This document shows positions 44,368-53,407 of a stretch of 64,000 nucleotides of DNA, one piece after another. Origin of the DNA: Pseudomonadota bacterium (GTDB lineage Bacteria > Pseudomonadota > Alphaproteobacteria > Acetobacterales > Acetobacteraceae); assembly GCA_021780935.1 (NCBI GenBank), contig JAJXXT010000122.1, positions 62,001 to 126,000 of the forward strand, read 5' to 3'. The stretch's first letter is position 1. Every line of letters begins with the position of its first letter. Under the pieces are notes generated by a model. The model saw only the letters and a list, made by a program, of their open reading frames with translations. It ran no database searches and had not been told where the DNA came from. Position numbers and translations under genes: made by a program.

Positions 44368-44961
44368 ATGCTCCAGGATCTGCCGAACGTCCTCACCCTG
44401 TCGCGGATCGCCGTGATTCCGCTGCTGGTGGCCCTCGCTGCGCTTAACTCGGCCGGCGCGCATCTCGCCGCGTGCGCGCTGTTCGCGGCGGCAGCGATTA
44501 CCGATTATTTTGACGGCAAGCTGGCGCGCGACCGGCGCCAGACCTCCGATCTCGGCCGCATGCTGGACCCGATCGCCGACAAGCTCCTGGTCGGTGCGGC
44601 GCTGATGATGCTGGTGGGCACCGGCAGGCTCTCCGCGGCCGGGCTCTACCCCGCGGTGGTGATCATGCTGCGCGAGATCCTGGTCTCGGGCCTGCGCGAA
44701 TATCTGGCCGAAATCCGGGCCCGCCTGCCGGTCACGCGGCTCGCGAAATGGAAGACCGCGTTCCAGATGGGTGCGCTCGGCACGCTGCTCGCGGGCCAGC
44801 CGGGGGCAGCCCTCCTGCATCTGGGCTTTTTGCCGATGTCCTTCATCGGCGAGGGCATGCTCTGGGTTGCCGCCCTGCTGACGCTGATCACCGGATGGGA
44901 CTACCTCACCACCGGATTGCGCCACGCCGCCACGCCTGGCGCAGCCCCGCGGCAGGAGTAG
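44368..44961 (+). CDS. pgsA: CDP-diacylglycerol-glycerol-3-phosphate 3-phosphatidyltransferase
   Basis: 197 aa, integral membrane enzyme making phosphatidylglycerol phosphate. The CDP-alcohol phosphotransferase motif is complete (D-G-x2-A-R-x8-G-x3-D-x3-D, from DGKLAR to LDPIAD), and the N-terminus LPNVLTLSRIAVIPLLVAL is typical. Four to six membrane helices. First gene of a block with mobB, moaD and moaE, as in other alphaproteobacteria. Confidence 0.93.
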   Translation: MLQDLPNVLTLSRIAVIPLLVALAALNSAGAHLAACALFAAAAITDYFDGKLARDRRQTSDLGRMLDPIADKLLVGAALMMLVGTGRLSAAGLYPAVVIMLREILVSGLREYLAEIRARLPVTRLAKWKTAFQMGALGTLLAGQPGAALLHLGFLPMSFIGEGMLWVAALLTLITGWDYLTTGLRHAATPGAAPRQE

Positions 44962-44965
44962 GCGC

Positions 44966-45475
44966 GTGCGCGTCCTTGGCATCGCCGGCTGGTCCGGCAG
45001 CGGCAAGACCACCCTCATCACGGGCATGCTGGCGGTGCTGCGCGCGGCCGGCCTTGCCGTTTCGACCGTCAAGCACGCGCATCACGGCTTCGACCTCGAT
45101 CGCCCGGGCAAGGACAGTTTCCGCCATCGCGAGGCCGGCGCGGGCGAGGTGCTGCTGATCAGTGACCGGCGCTGGGCGCTGCTGGTGGAGGAGGCCGAGC
45201 CGGTGCTGGAGGCGCTGCTGCCGCGTCTTTCGCCTTGCGACCTGGTGTTGGTCGAGGGGTTCAAGTCCCATCCGCACCCCAAGATCGAGGTTTTTCGGCC
45301 TGAACTCGGCAAGCCGCCGCTTTGGCCTGGGCGGACCGAGATCGTCGCCGTTGCCGCCCCCGGCAAGCTCGCGGATTGTCCGCTGCCGGTGCTGCCGCTC
45401 GACGAGCCTGCGGCCGTGGCGGGCTGGGTGCTACGCGGAATGGCGGATAGCAGCCAAGATGCGAGCGTGGCTTGA
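44966..45475 (+). CDS. mobB: Molybdopterin-guanine dinucleotide biosynthesis protein B
   Basis: 169 aa, GTG start 4 bp after the pgsA stop, with AGGAG in the end of pgsA. Walker A GWSGSGKTT (residues 8-16), then VSTVKHAHHGFDLDRPGKDS and LVLVEGFKSHPHPKIEVFR, which are diagnostic of MobB. It binds GTP and helps attach the nucleotide to the molybdenum cofactor. mobA is not in the window. Confidence 0.92.
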   Translation: MRVLGIAGWSGSGKTTLITGMLAVLRAAGLAVSTVKHAHHGFDLDRPGKDSFRHREAGAGEVLLISDRRWALLVEEAEPVLEALLPRLSPCDLVLVEGFKSHPHPKIEVFRPELGKPPLWPGRTEIVAVAAPGKLADCPLPVLPLDEPAAVAGWVLRGMADSSQDASVA

Positions 45476-45561
45476 GCCCGGGCCTTGCATTGGGCAAGTT
45501 ACGACAGCTTCGCGGGACTGCCCGGCTCTGCGGGCAAAGAACCCTCTGGAAAGGACAATCG

Positions 45562-46158
45562 ATGCGTCCGATCGCCGTGATCGGCCTCGGCTTGCTGCTG
45601 TCAGGCTGTGCCTATGTCTCCAACCCGTTCGCCGGCTTCCCCCACTACATCGCCGACACCCACGGGCTGACCACCAACCCGAATGCACCCCAGGGCAACT
45701 CCGAGACAATGCGGCGCGTGCGTGGCGAGGCCGTGACGATGGCGCCGCTGCACACCGAGCCCGGCAATGTCTGGCCAGCGCCGGTCAAGGCCGAGCCGAC
45801 GCTGCAATATTATGAGCGGCAGTTGCAGGACGGCACGCTGTCGCCGCAATCCGGATCCGCCGGACCCGCGACGTCGAGTTCCACCCCGCCGGGTGCCACC
45901 GCCACGCCGATCCCGCTCACCATGCCGGCTGGGCCGAAACCCATCGCCCCGCCGCCCGCCACCCTGGGCAAGGTGACACCGGTCAATGGCAGCGTCACCA
46001 CCCCGCAGGGGGTGGCGCACCTCTCGACCGATGCCAACGGCGTCATTACCTACACGTTCAGCAACGGCACCAAGGGAATCGCGGTGTCCAACGGCAATGG
46101 CACGCTGACGCTGATCGGGCCGGACGGCAGCGTACAGACGGTCAACGCACCGAAATAG
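45562..46158 (+). CDS. Putative lipoprotein, no known domain
   Basis: 198 aa from ATG 45562 (GGAAAGGAC upstream). A lipobox LLLSGC near residue 16 predicts a lipid-anchored protein. The middle is Pro/Ser/Thr-rich (about residues 85-140, probably unstructured), and the C-terminal about 55 residues show a repetitive Gly/Asn/Thr pattern (GVITYTFSNGTKGIAVSNG, then NGTLTLIGPDGSV) that looks like a small beta-rich repeat. I do not recognise a family. It splits the otherwise molybdopterin-related block, but nothing links it to that pathway. Confidence 0.7.
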   Translation: MRPIAVIGLGLLLSGCAYVSNPFAGFPHYIADTHGLTTNPNAPQGNSETMRRVRGEAVTMAPLHTEPGNVWPAPVKAEPTLQYYERQLQDGTLSPQSGSAGPATSSSTPPGATATPIPLTMPAGPKPIAPPPATLGKVTPVNGSVTTPQGVAHLSTDANGVITYTFSNGTKGIAVSNGNGTLTLIGPDGSVQTVNAPK

Positions 46159-46177
46159 GCGGCGGGTGAAGCGGCGC

Positions 46178-46432
46178 ATGGCGGAGTTGCATGTCCTCTA
46201 CTTCGCCTGGCTGCGCGAGCGCGTGGGCCGCGCGGAGGAGGCGCTGACCCTGCCCGCCGGCGTCGCGAGTGTGGCCGCGCTGCGCCAGCACCTGATCGCG
46301 CGCGGCCCCGCCTATGCCTCGCTGGCGCAGCCAACCGTCCGCGTCGCCGTCAACCAGGCCATGGCCGGCCCCGAGACGGCGCTCGGCCCGGGCGATGAAG
46401 TAGCCTTCTTTCCACCCGTCACCGGCGGCTGA
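46178..46432 (+). CDS. moaD: Molybdopterin synthase small subunit
   Basis: 84 aa from ATG 46178 (GTG 46166 is an alternative). Ubiquitin-like sulfur carrier: LHVLYFAWLRERVGRAEEAL at the start and the essential C-terminal di-glycine in FFPPVTGG, which carries the thiocarboxylate. Works with MoaE 13 bp downstream. Confidence 0.93.
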   Translation: MAELHVLYFAWLRERVGRAEEALTLPAGVASVAALRQHLIARGPAYASLAQPTVRVAVNQAMAGPETALGPGDEVAFFPPVTGG

Positions 46433-46445
46433 GGCCGGCATCGCG

Positions 46446-46922
46446 ATGGCCCGCGTTGTCGTGCAGACGGCGCCTTTCGACATCGCCCAGGAACTCGCGG
46501 CGCTGAGCGCTGGGCGCCACGACATCGGCGGCATCGGCAGCTTCATCGGCACCGTGCGCGATACCGCGGGCGGGCAGCCAATCGTGGCGATGACGCTCGA
46601 ACACTATCCCACCATGACCGAGCGCGCGCTCGCGGACATCGCGGCCGAGGCGGAGCGTCGCTGGACCCTACTCGGCGTCACCGTCATCCACCGTGTCGGC
46701 CGCCTGGTGCCGGGTGAGGCGATCGTGCTGGTGCTGGCGGCGAGTGCGCATCGCGCCGCCGCACTGGCGGCAACCGGCTTTCTCATCGACTGGCTCAAGA
46801 CCCGGGCGCCGTTCTGGAAACAGGAACATTTCGCCGACGGCACGAGCCTCTGGGTCGAGGCCCGGGCGCAGGACGACGCAGCCGCCGCTGCCTGGGCAAC
46901 GACGCCTCGCACGACAGGCTGA
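46446..46922 (+). CDS. moaE: Molybdopterin synthase catalytic subunit
   Basis: 158 aa. Family motifs are GSFIGTVRD, LEHYPTMTERAL, VIHRVGRLVPGEAIVLV and LKTRAPFWKQEH, the latter with the Lys residues that bind the precursor and MoaD C-terminus. Converts precursor Z (cPMP) to molybdopterin in the cytoplasm. Confidence 0.94.
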   Translation: MARVVVQTAPFDIAQELAALSAGRHDIGGIGSFIGTVRDTAGGQPIVAMTLEHYPTMTERALADIAAEAERRWTLLGVTVIHRVGRLVPGEAIVLVLAASAHRAAALAATGFLIDWLKTRAPFWKQEHFADGTSLWVEARAQDDAAAAAWATTPRTTG

Positions 46923-46925
46923 CGC

Positions 46926-48005
46926 ATGACCACGGCCCCCACGCCCGTCGCCCGCCACCGCGTGAGCCCCCTGCGTATCGCGATGGTCAGCCACGAGTTC
47001 ACCATCACCGGAACCTCGGTCGCCTTCCATCGCCTGGCGCGGCATCTGCGCGGCCAGGGCCACGCGCTCACCATCGTGCCGCTCATCGGCAATGACGGGC
47101 CGATGAAGGAGCGTTATCTCGCCGACGGTTTCACCATCGACCCCCGGCTCGTCGTCGCCGATTTCGACCTCGTGGTCGGCACCACGATCTGCGCCGCCCC
47201 TGTCGCGGTGCGCATCGGCCCCCTTCTGCCGATGATCTGGCTCATCAACGAGGCCGAGGTCGGGCTCAACCTGATACTCAACAATCCCGGCTGGATCGGC
47301 GGTTTCCAGAATGCCTCTGCCATCGTCTACAACATGGCCTCGCAGCGCGATGTGTATCGCTCGTTCACCTATGGGCTGCCGCAGGACAAGCTGCACGTGA
47401 TGCCCTACGGCGTCGATATCGACCGCGAAACGATCGATCCCACCCGCGCGGCCCCGAAGCAGCGGGCGCTGCGCGTGGTCCAGCTCGGCACGATTGAGAC
47501 GCGCAAGCGACCCGGCGACCTGTTGCTCGCGGTCCATGCCTGTCCCGCCGACTACGAGTGCGCGGTGATCGGCAAATTCTTCAACATCCGTCCGGAGGCG
47601 CAGGTGCTGGTCGAGACGGAGCCGCAGCGTTACCGTCTGCTTTCCGGCCTCGATGACCAGGCGGCGATGGACTGGGTCGCCTCGGCCGATGTTTTCTGCC
47701 TCGCCTCCGGCAGCGAGACGCAGGGACTTGCCGTCTATGAGGCGGCGCTGCTGGAGCGGCCGCTGCTGCTCACCGACCTGCCATGCTACGAGGGCGTCTT
47801 CCGTCACGGCCGCAACTGCGTGACCGTGCCGGTCGGCGATGTCGAAATGCTGGCGGCGAGCCTCGCGATGCTGGCCGCCAGCCCCAACCTGCGCACGCGC
47901 CTCGGCGCCGCGGCGCGGCTCGCCGCCCTGCCCTACGGCAATGACCGCTTCCACGCGGATTTCGACCGCCTCATCGCCGACGTGATCCGCCGCCGCCGGC
48001 GCTAG
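46926..48005 (+). CDS. Glycosyltransferase family 4
   Basis: 359 aa, 3 bp after moaE, yet functionally distinct. The N-terminus LRIAMVSHEFTITGTSVAFHRLA has the G-G-x-E-like acceptor loop changed to TGTS; donor-site features are VQLGTIETRKRPGDLLLAV and FCLASGSETQGLAVYEAALLERPLL. It is not close to the paralogous pair at 15-17 kb. Probably another sugar-adding step of surface polysaccharide assembly. Confidence 0.82.
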   Translation: MTTAPTPVARHRVSPLRIAMVSHEFTITGTSVAFHRLARHLRGQGHALTIVPLIGNDGPMKERYLADGFTIDPRLVVADFDLVVGTTICAAPVAVRIGPLLPMIWLINEAEVGLNLILNNPGWIGGFQNASAIVYNMASQRDVYRSFTYGLPQDKLHVMPYGVDIDRETIDPTRAAPKQRALRVVQLGTIETRKRPGDLLLAVHACPADYECAVIGKFFNIRPEAQVLVETEPQRYRLLSGLDDQAAMDWVASADVFCLASGSETQGLAVYEAALLERPLLLTDLPCYEGVFRHGRNCVTVPVGDVEMLAASLAMLAASPNLRTRLGAAARLAALPYGNDRFHADFDRLIADVIRRRRR

Positions 48006-48039
48006 CATCGTCGCAACCTTTTGCGCGGATGCTGCCGCG

Positions 48040-49788
48040 ATGGACATGCTCGCGAGCCTGGCCGCGGCGCTGGAGGCGGAGCGCGCCGGTGACCTCGATG
48101 ACGCCGAACGCCGCTACCGCGCGGCGCTGAACGATCCCGGCGCACCGAGGCTCGCCGCGAGCCGGCTCGGCCTGCTGCTACTGCGTGACGGGCGCGCCGG
48201 CGAGGCCGTCTCGCCGCTCGCCATGGCCGCCGCCGCCAGGCCCGACGATGCGGCGGCGCGGGTCAATCTCGCCGGAGCGCTGCTGGCCGCCGGCCGGCTG
48301 GCGGAGGCGCTGGACATGGCGGAGACGGCAGTGCGGCTCGCGCCATCCCTGGCGCAGGCGCAGGCAACCCTCGCTGCCGCCCGTCTCGCCGGCGGCGACG
48401 CGCACGGCGCGCTTGCTGCCGCCGACGCCGCGGTCGCACTCGCCCCGGCCCATGCCGAAGCCTGGTTTACCTGCGGCACCGCGCTGGGCGCGCTGGGGGA
48501 TGCCGAGGGGTCCGCCAACGCGCTCCAAACCGCTCTCGACCTTGCGCCCGGCCACGCCCGTGCGTCGCTCAATCTCGGCAACGCGCTCACCACGCTGGAC
48601 CGGCCGACCGAGGCGCTGGCAGCCCTGCGGACGGCGATCGCCGCCGACCCAACCCTGCCGGAGGCCCATGCGAGCCTCGGCTACTTGTTCGCCGGCATGG
48701 GCCGGCTCGACGAGGCCATCGCCGCCTGCGATGCCGCCATCGCGTTGCGGCCGGATTTCGCCCAGGCGTACTGGAACCGCAGCTTCGCACGCCTGCTCGC
48801 CGGCGACTTCGCCAGAGGTTGGGCGGATTACGAATGGCGCCGCCGCCACCCGAGCTTCGCCGGCGATTTCTCCCGCAGTTTCGCGCCCACCTGGCAGGGC
48901 GAAGACCTGGCCGGCAAAACGCTGCTGGTGGAGGCGGAGCAGGGCCTGGGCGATACGATCCAGTTTGCCCGTTTCCTGCCGCTGCTGCGCGCGCGCGGCG
49001 CCCATGTGATCCTCGCCGTCGCCGCGCCGCTGCGGCGGCTGCTGGCCCCGTTTGCCCGGACCGTGGACCGCGACCAGCCACCGCCGCCGCATGACTGGCG
49101 CGTCGATCAGTTGAGCCTGCCGCTGCTGCTCGCCACGCGGCTCGAAACGATCCCGCCAAGCCCCTATCTCACGCCGGACGGCGCGGCCGTGGCGGCGTGG
49201 CGCAGGGCGCTGCCGCCCGGGCCGCGCGTGGGCCTGGTCTGGGCCGGCAATCCCACCCACTCCAACGACCGCCGTCGCTCTCTGCCGACGGGCGCGCTCG
49301 CACCCCTGCTGGATGACCCGCGCCTCGCCCATGTCACCTTCATTTCCCTCCAGCGCGGCGCCCGCGAGGACGAATACGACCTTCCCGCGCCGCTGCCGGC
49401 GGCGGCGGACTTCGCCGATACCGCCGCCCTCGTCGGGGCGCTGGACCACATCGTCACCATCGACTCGTCGGTGGGCCATGTCGCGGGCGCGCTCGGCATT
49501 CCGGTCGCGCTGCTGCTGCCCGCGGCGCCGGACTGGCGCTGGTTGCTCAACCGCCGCGATTCACCCTGGTATGCGGCGCACGCGTTGTACCGGCAGGAAA
49601 CGCCGGGCGACTGGGCACCGACGCTGGCCGCGGTCACCGCCGACCTCGTCCGACGTTATCCGAACCGCGCCAGAACGAACCGCGCGAGCGATGCCGCCGC
49701 CGCCGTCACCACCAGCCCCCAGGCCATGTCGATGAAGGTGAGCGAGGCTGGCCATCCCCTAAGCGTCGCCCAATTGGTGAGGTCATAG
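48040..49788 (+). CDS. TPR protein with C-terminal GT9-like glycosyltransferase domain
   Basis: 582 aa. Residues 1 to about 265 hold seven or so tetratricopeptide repeats (for example AHASLGYLFAGMGRLDEAIA, AWFTCGTALGALGDAEGSAN). From about 285 a GT-B-like domain follows: LLVEAEQGLGDTIQFARFLP, VGLVWAGNPTHSNDRRRSLP and HIVTIDSSVGHVAGALGIPV. The domain ends near residue 543 (about 49668); the last about 40 residues run antisense over the DUF2177 gene, so the original stop has probably been lost. Function is likely in glycan or protein glycosylation. Confidence 0.8.
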   Translation: MDMLASLAAALEAERAGDLDDAERRYRAALNDPGAPRLAASRLGLLLLRDGRAGEAVSPLAMAAAARPDDAAARVNLAGALLAAGRLAEALDMAETAVRLAPSLAQAQATLAAARLAGGDAHGALAAADAAVALAPAHAEAWFTCGTALGALGDAEGSANALQTALDLAPGHARASLNLGNALTTLDRPTEALAALRTAIAADPTLPEAHASLGYLFAGMGRLDEAIAACDAAIALRPDFAQAYWNRSFARLLAGDFARGWADYEWRRRHPSFAGDFSRSFAPTWQGEDLAGKTLLVEAEQGLGDTIQFARFLPLLRARGAHVILAVAAPLRRLLAPFARTVDRDQPPPPHDWRVDQLSLPLLLATRLETIPPSPYLTPDGAAVAAWRRALPPGPRVGLVWAGNPTHSNDRRRSLPTGALAPLLDDPRLAHVTFISLQRGAREDEYDLPAPLPAAADFADTAALVGALDHIVTIDSSVGHVAGALGIPVALLLPAAPDWRWLLNRRDSPWYAAHALYRQETPGDWAPTLAAVTADLVRRYPNRARTNRASDAAAAVTTSPQAMSMKVSEAGHPLSVAQLVRS

Positions 49789-50066
49789 GTCGCATAGGCG
49801 ATCACCCCGAACAACGCCCCGCCCCAGGCGGCGCGCAACGCGCCCTCGCGCAGCCCCGGCATCACCGCAAAGACCACAATGCCCACCGCGTAGAGCGCGT
49901 AGAACCCGAGCGCCACGCCGAGCAGCGGCTTGTCCAGCAGCAACGGGCCGAGGCGCGGTCGGTAAAGGCGCCCGACCATCGTCGTCAGCCAGATACTGTC
50001 GATGCCGAGAAAGCAGACGAAGGTGACCGCCCAAACAATGACTGGCCAGAAGATCGGATGCCTCAT
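49656..50066 (-). CDS. DUF2177-family membrane protein
   Basis: 136 aa, four predicted helices. The N-terminal WPVIVWAVTFVCFLGIDSIWLTTM and the GALFGVIAYATYDLTNWATL segment are the hallmarks of DUF2177. Function unknown. Its start overlaps the ilvE stop by 4 bp and its last 133 bp overlap the end of the convergent TPR gene; of the two readings in the overlap, this one matches family and is the real coding frame. Confidence 0.85.
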   Translation of the reverse strand: MRHPIFWPVIVWAVTFVCFLGIDSIWLTTMVGRLYRPRLGPLLLDKPLLGVALGFYALYAVGIVVFAVMPGLREGALRAAWGGALFGVIAYATYDLTNWATLRGWPASLTFIDMAWGLVVTAAAASLARFVLARFG

Positions 50067-50965
50067 GCGGCGAGTAACTTCTCGACCTCGGCCGGCGCCA
50101 TGCGGACGGCCTTCTCGTAGTCGCCCAGCAGCGTCTCGGTGATGCGGCTCGGCGTGTAGGTCCGGCCGGCAATCTCGCGCACCGGCGTCACCTCGGCGGC
50201 GGTACCGGCAAGGAACACCTCGGAGGCGTTGGCCAGTTCCTCGAACAGGATCGGCCGCTCCACCACTTTGATCTGCCGGCGCTTGGCCAGCGCCATCACG
50301 GTGCGGCGGGTGATGCCGTCGAGGAAGCAATCGGGCGTCGGGGTGTGCAGTTCGCCATCCATGGTCATGAAGATGTTGGCTCCCGTCGCTTCCGCAACCC
50401 TGCCGCGCCAATCAAGCATCAGGGCATCATCGAAACCCTGGGCCTCGGCGGCGTGCTTGGAGAGCGTGCCGATCATGTAGAGCCCCGCCGCCTTGGAGGC
50501 GGTCGGCGCCGTCTCGGGGTGCGGGCGCTTCCATTCCGCGAGCCCGAGCCGCACGCCCTTCATGCGGTTGTCGCCGAACAGGTTGGGCCAGGCCCAGGTC
50601 GCAATGGCCAGATGGATCGTCGTCTGCTGCGCTGAGACCGAGAGCTGTTCGGTGCCGCGCCAGGCGATCGGGCGGACATAGGCATCGGTCAGGGCGTTGG
50701 CTTTCACCACGGCGATGCAGGCCTCGTCGATCTGCTCGGCGGTCCAGGGGATCGCGAAGCCGAGGATGCGCCCGGAGTTCAGCAGCCGCTCGGAGTGCAT
50801 GCGCAGGCGGAAGATGTTGCCGGCATAGGCACGTTCCCCTTCAAACACGCCCGAGGCATAGTGCAGCCCATGCGAAAGGACGTGCAGCCTGGCCTCCCGC
50901 CACGGCACCATAGCGCCGTCAAGCCAGATCGTTCCGTCACGATCGTCGAAAGGAACCAAAGCCAT
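50063..50965 (-). CDS. ilvE: Branched-chain amino acid aminotransferase
   Basis: 300 aa from ATG 50965 (GGGAGAAC upstream). Class IV PLP fold: LSHGLHYASGVFEGERAY, RPIAWRGTEQLSV, and the segment TASKAAGLYMIGTLSKHAAEAQ with the PLP lysine, then VAEATGANIFM and AGTAAEVTPV. Catalyses the last step in valine, leucine and isoleucine synthesis. Divergent from the MarR gene, an arrangement common in alphaproteobacteria. Confidence 0.93.
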   Translation of the reverse strand: MALVPFDDRDGTIWLDGAMVPWREARLHVLSHGLHYASGVFEGERAYAGNIFRLRMHSERLLNSGRILGFAIPWTAEQIDEACIAVVKANALTDAYVRPIAWRGTEQLSVSAQQTTIHLAIATWAWPNLFGDNRMKGVRLGLAEWKRPHPETAPTASKAAGLYMIGTLSKHAAEAQGFDDALMLDWRGRVAEATGANIFMTMDGELHTPTPDCFLDGITRRTVMALAKRRQIKVVERPILFEELANASEVFLAGTAAEVTPVREIAGRTYTPSRITETLLGDYEKAVRMAPAEVEKLLAA

Positions 50966-51009
50966 GATCCGTTCTCCCGGTAATTTTATTGCGTCTCTGA
51001 CCACGAACG

Positions 51010-51015
51010 TATAAT
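51010..51015 (+). promoter_or_regulatory. Putative -10 element (TATAAT) for the marR-petR unit
   Basis: A consensus TATAAT lies 43 bp upstream of the marR-type ATG in an AT-rich gap between ilvE and marR. It overlaps an imperfect dyad (TAAT-N7-ATTA, 51012-51026) that a MarR dimer could bind. No good -35 box is visible, so the call is tentative. Confidence 0.35.
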
Positions 51016-51057
51016 TTGCCACATTACGCGTCAACAATCCTGACCCAATACCCGCGA

Positions 51058-51603
51058 ATGCCAGCCATGCCCGAACCCGCCACCGCTCCCGCCGCCGCCA
51101 GCACGGCCCATCCGCCCGCCGGCGCCGGCCTGCTCTACCTGCGCGAGGAGGAGCTGCGCACCGCCCAGGACCTGCTGTTTTTCGCCTATCGCGACTTCAC
51201 CGGGGCCGCCGATTCCATGCTGGAGGAGTTGGGTTTCGGCCGCGCCCACCACCGCGCGCTGCACTTCATCGGCCGCCATCCGGGGCTCGCCGTCAGCGAC
51301 CTGCTCGGCATCCTGCGCATCACCAAACAGTCGCTCGCGCGCGTGCTCGGCCTGCTGATCGAGCAGGGCCTGGTCGAGCAGCGCCCCGGCCGCGACGACC
51401 GCCGCCAGCGCCTGCTCCACCTCACGCCATCCGGCCATGCGCTGGAACGCCAGGTTTTCGAGCGCCAGCGCGAGCGCCTCGCCAAAGCCTATCGCGACGC
51501 CGGGCCACAGGCGGTCGAGGGTTTTCGCCGCGTGCTGCGCGGCATCGCCGACGAGCAGGGCCGCGCCTGGCTCGACCGCGCCGAACGGCCCCTCCGCCCA
51601 TGA
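51058..51603 (+). CDS. petP: MarR-family regulator, PetP-like
   Basis: 181 aa from ATG 51058 (51067 possible). Winged helix: [24 protein letters not shown], then [37 protein letters not shown], the recognition helix and wing. The first about 25 residues are an Ala/Pro-rich tail. The order MarR, OmpR-type regulator, with ilvE divergent, matches the petP-petR locus I know from Rhodobacter and rhizobia. Symbol assigned by synteny. Confidence 0.75.
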   Translation: MPAMPEPATAPAAASTAHPPAGAGLLYLREEELRTAQDLLFFAYRDFTGAADSMLEELGFGRAHHRALHFIGRHPGLAVSDLLGILRITKQSLARVLGLLIEQGLVEQRPGRDDRRQRLLHLTPSGHALERQVFERQRERLAKAYRDAGPQAVEGFRRVLRGIADEQGRAWLDRAERPLRP

Positions 51604-51622
51604 CGACGCGCCGGGGACGGCG

Positions 51623-52330
51623 ATGAGTGTTGCGGCGACCGATGCGGAGGCGCTGGTCCTGGTGGTGGACGACGACCTCCGCCTGCGCTCGCTGCTGGCG
51701 CGCTACCTGGCCGAGCACGGGTTCCGCGTCGTCGCCGCCGAGAACGCGGCCGAGGCACGCGCGCGCCTCGCATTGATCGAGCCGGAGGCGATGGTGCTCG
51801 ATATCTCGATGCCAGGCGAGGACGGGCTGACGCTGACCCAGTCGCTGCGCGCCGCCCGTGCGCGCGTGCCGATCCTGCTGCTCACCGCGCGCGGCGCGCC
51901 GGAGGACCGCATCGCCGGCTTCGAGGCGGGAGCGGACGACTACCTGGCCAAGCCCTTCGAGCCGCGGGAATTACTGCTGCGCCTGCGCGCGCTGATGCGC
52001 CGCACCAGCCAGGCGATGGCGGAGGCGCCGGTCAGTGTTCGCCTCGGCGCCCTGACATTCGATGCCGGGCGCGGCGAGCTCTCGGGGCCGGCCGGCGTCG
52101 TCCGGCTCACCGGCGGCGAAGCGGCGTTGCTCGCCGAACTCGCGCGCTACCCCGGCGAGGCGCTGTCGCGCGAGGCGATCGCCGCGGCCCTCGGCATGGA
52201 CGACGCGAGCGAACGCGCGATCGACGTCCAGGTGACCCGGCTGCGGCGCAAGATCGAGCCCGACCCGCGCGAGCCCCGGTTTCTCTTCACGGTGCGCGGT
52301 CGCGGCTATGTGCTGAAACCCGGCGCATGA
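51623..52330 (+). CDS. petR: OmpR-type response regulator, PetR-like
   Basis: 235 aa. Receiver domain [22 protein letters not shown] with phospho-acceptor Asp60 in [14 protein letters not shown] and the LAKPFEP lysine; C-terminal winged helix with [17 protein letters not shown]. No histidine kinase is adjacent. PetR homologues also lack a neighbouring kinase and are needed for respiratory growth in Rhodobacter capsulatus. Starts 19 bp after petP and overlaps the next gene by 4 bp. Confidence 0.85.
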   Translation: MSVAATDAEALVLVVDDDLRLRSLLARYLAEHGFRVVAAENAAEARARLALIEPEAMVLDISMPGEDGLTLTQSLRAARARVPILLLTARGAPEDRIAGFEAGADDYLAKPFEPRELLLRLRALMRRTSQAMAEAPVSVRLGALTFDAGRGELSGPAGVVRLTGGEAALLAELARYPGEALSREAIAAALGMDDASERAIDVQVTRLRRKIEPDPREPRFLFTVRGRGYVLKPGA

Positions 52331-53340
52331 GCGATGCCGGCTTCGATCCCGGGCGTCTCGCCGCATTTCTTCATGCACGTCTGCCGGGCGCGCATGGTGC
52401 CGCGCATCTGGCGCGCATCGGCGCCGGCCAGTCCAATCCCACTTTCCGGCTCGATATCGGCGATCGCCGCCTGGTGCTGCGCAAGAAGCCGCCCGGCGAC
52501 ATTCTCCCCTCCGCCCATGCCGTGGAGCGCGAGGCACGCGTGTTGCAGGCCCTCGCCGCAAGCCGCGTGCCGGTGCCGCCGGTCGTGCTGGTCGAGCAGG
52601 GCAGCGACGTCATCGGAACGCCGTTCTATGTGATGGAGCGGCTGGAGGGGCGCGTCCTCACCGATCACGCCATGCCCGGCGTGCCGCAAGCCGAGCGGCG
52701 CGCGATGTTCGCCGCCATGGCCGCCACCCTCGCGGCACTACACGAGCTCGACTGGCAGGCACTCGGCCTCGGCGATTACGGCCGGCCGGAGGGCTATTAC
52801 GCACGCCAGGTCGCCCGCTGGACGCGCCAATGGCAGGCGCAGCGCTTCCGCGACCTGCCGGATCTCGCGCGCCTCGCCGCCTGGGTGGGCGAGCACCTGC
52901 CGCCGGATGATGGCGTGGCGGCGCTCTGCCACGGCGATTTCCGCCTCGGCAACCTGATGTTCCACCCGACAGAGCCGCGCGTCATCGCGGTCCTGGACTG
53001 GGAGCTTTCCACCATCGGCCACCCGCTCGCGGATCTCGCCTACTCGGCGTTGGCCTGGCGCAGCACGCAAGAACAATTTCAGGGACTTGCGGGGCTCGAC
53101 CTCGCGCTGCTCGGCCTGCCGGCGGAAGCGGACTACCTCGCCGCCTATCATGATGCCCGCCAGACCGCGGCACCGCCTCTGACGCCGTTCCACCACGCCT
53201 TCGCCGCGTTCCGCTTCGCCGTGATCCTGGAGGGCGTCGCCGCCCGTGCCCGCGCCGGCAACGCGGCGGCCGCGGACGCGGCGCTGGTCGGAGAATTGTC
53301 CCGGGATTTCGCCGCGATTGGTCTTGCCGCGACCGGTTGA
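52327..53340 (+). CDS. APH/ACAD10-type phosphotransferase
   Basis: 337 aa. Aminoglycoside phosphotransferase/choline kinase fold: [22 protein letters not shown] supplies the ATP-binding lysine, [12 protein letters not shown] is Brenner's catalytic loop (Asp and Asn), and [18 protein letters not shown] supplies the metal-binding Asp. Closest in style to the N-terminal kinase part of ACAD10/11, which phosphorylates hydroxyacyl-CoA in eukaryotes. Substrate unknown here. Coupled to petR by an ATGA overlap. Confidence 0.85.
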   Translation: MSDAGFDPGRLAAFLHARLPGAHGAAHLARIGAGQSNPTFRLDIGDRRLVLRKKPPGDILPSAHAVEREARVLQALAASRVPVPPVVLVEQGSDVIGTPFYVMERLEGRVLTDHAMPGVPQAERRAMFAAMAATLAALHELDWQALGLGDYGRPEGYYARQVARWTRQWQAQRFRDLPDLARLAAWVGEHLPPDDGVAALCHGDFRLGNLMFHPTEPRVIAVLDWELSTIGHPLADLAYSALAWRSTQEQFQGLAGLDLALLGLPAEADYLAAYHDARQTAAPPLTPFHHAFAAFRFAVILEGVAARARAGNAAAADAALVGELSRDFAAIGLAATG

Positions 53341-53407
53341 CCCAAGGCCCCTTGCCAAGCCGCTCCCGTTGCGTTTCGAGTCAGGCAAACGCGCTGGGAG
53401 CCACCTC

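Noticed and set aside
52327..53340. Aminoglycoside resistance kinase
   Set aside because: Shares the fold and Brenner motif, but the N-terminal LVLRKKPPG pattern fits the ACAD10-like group better.
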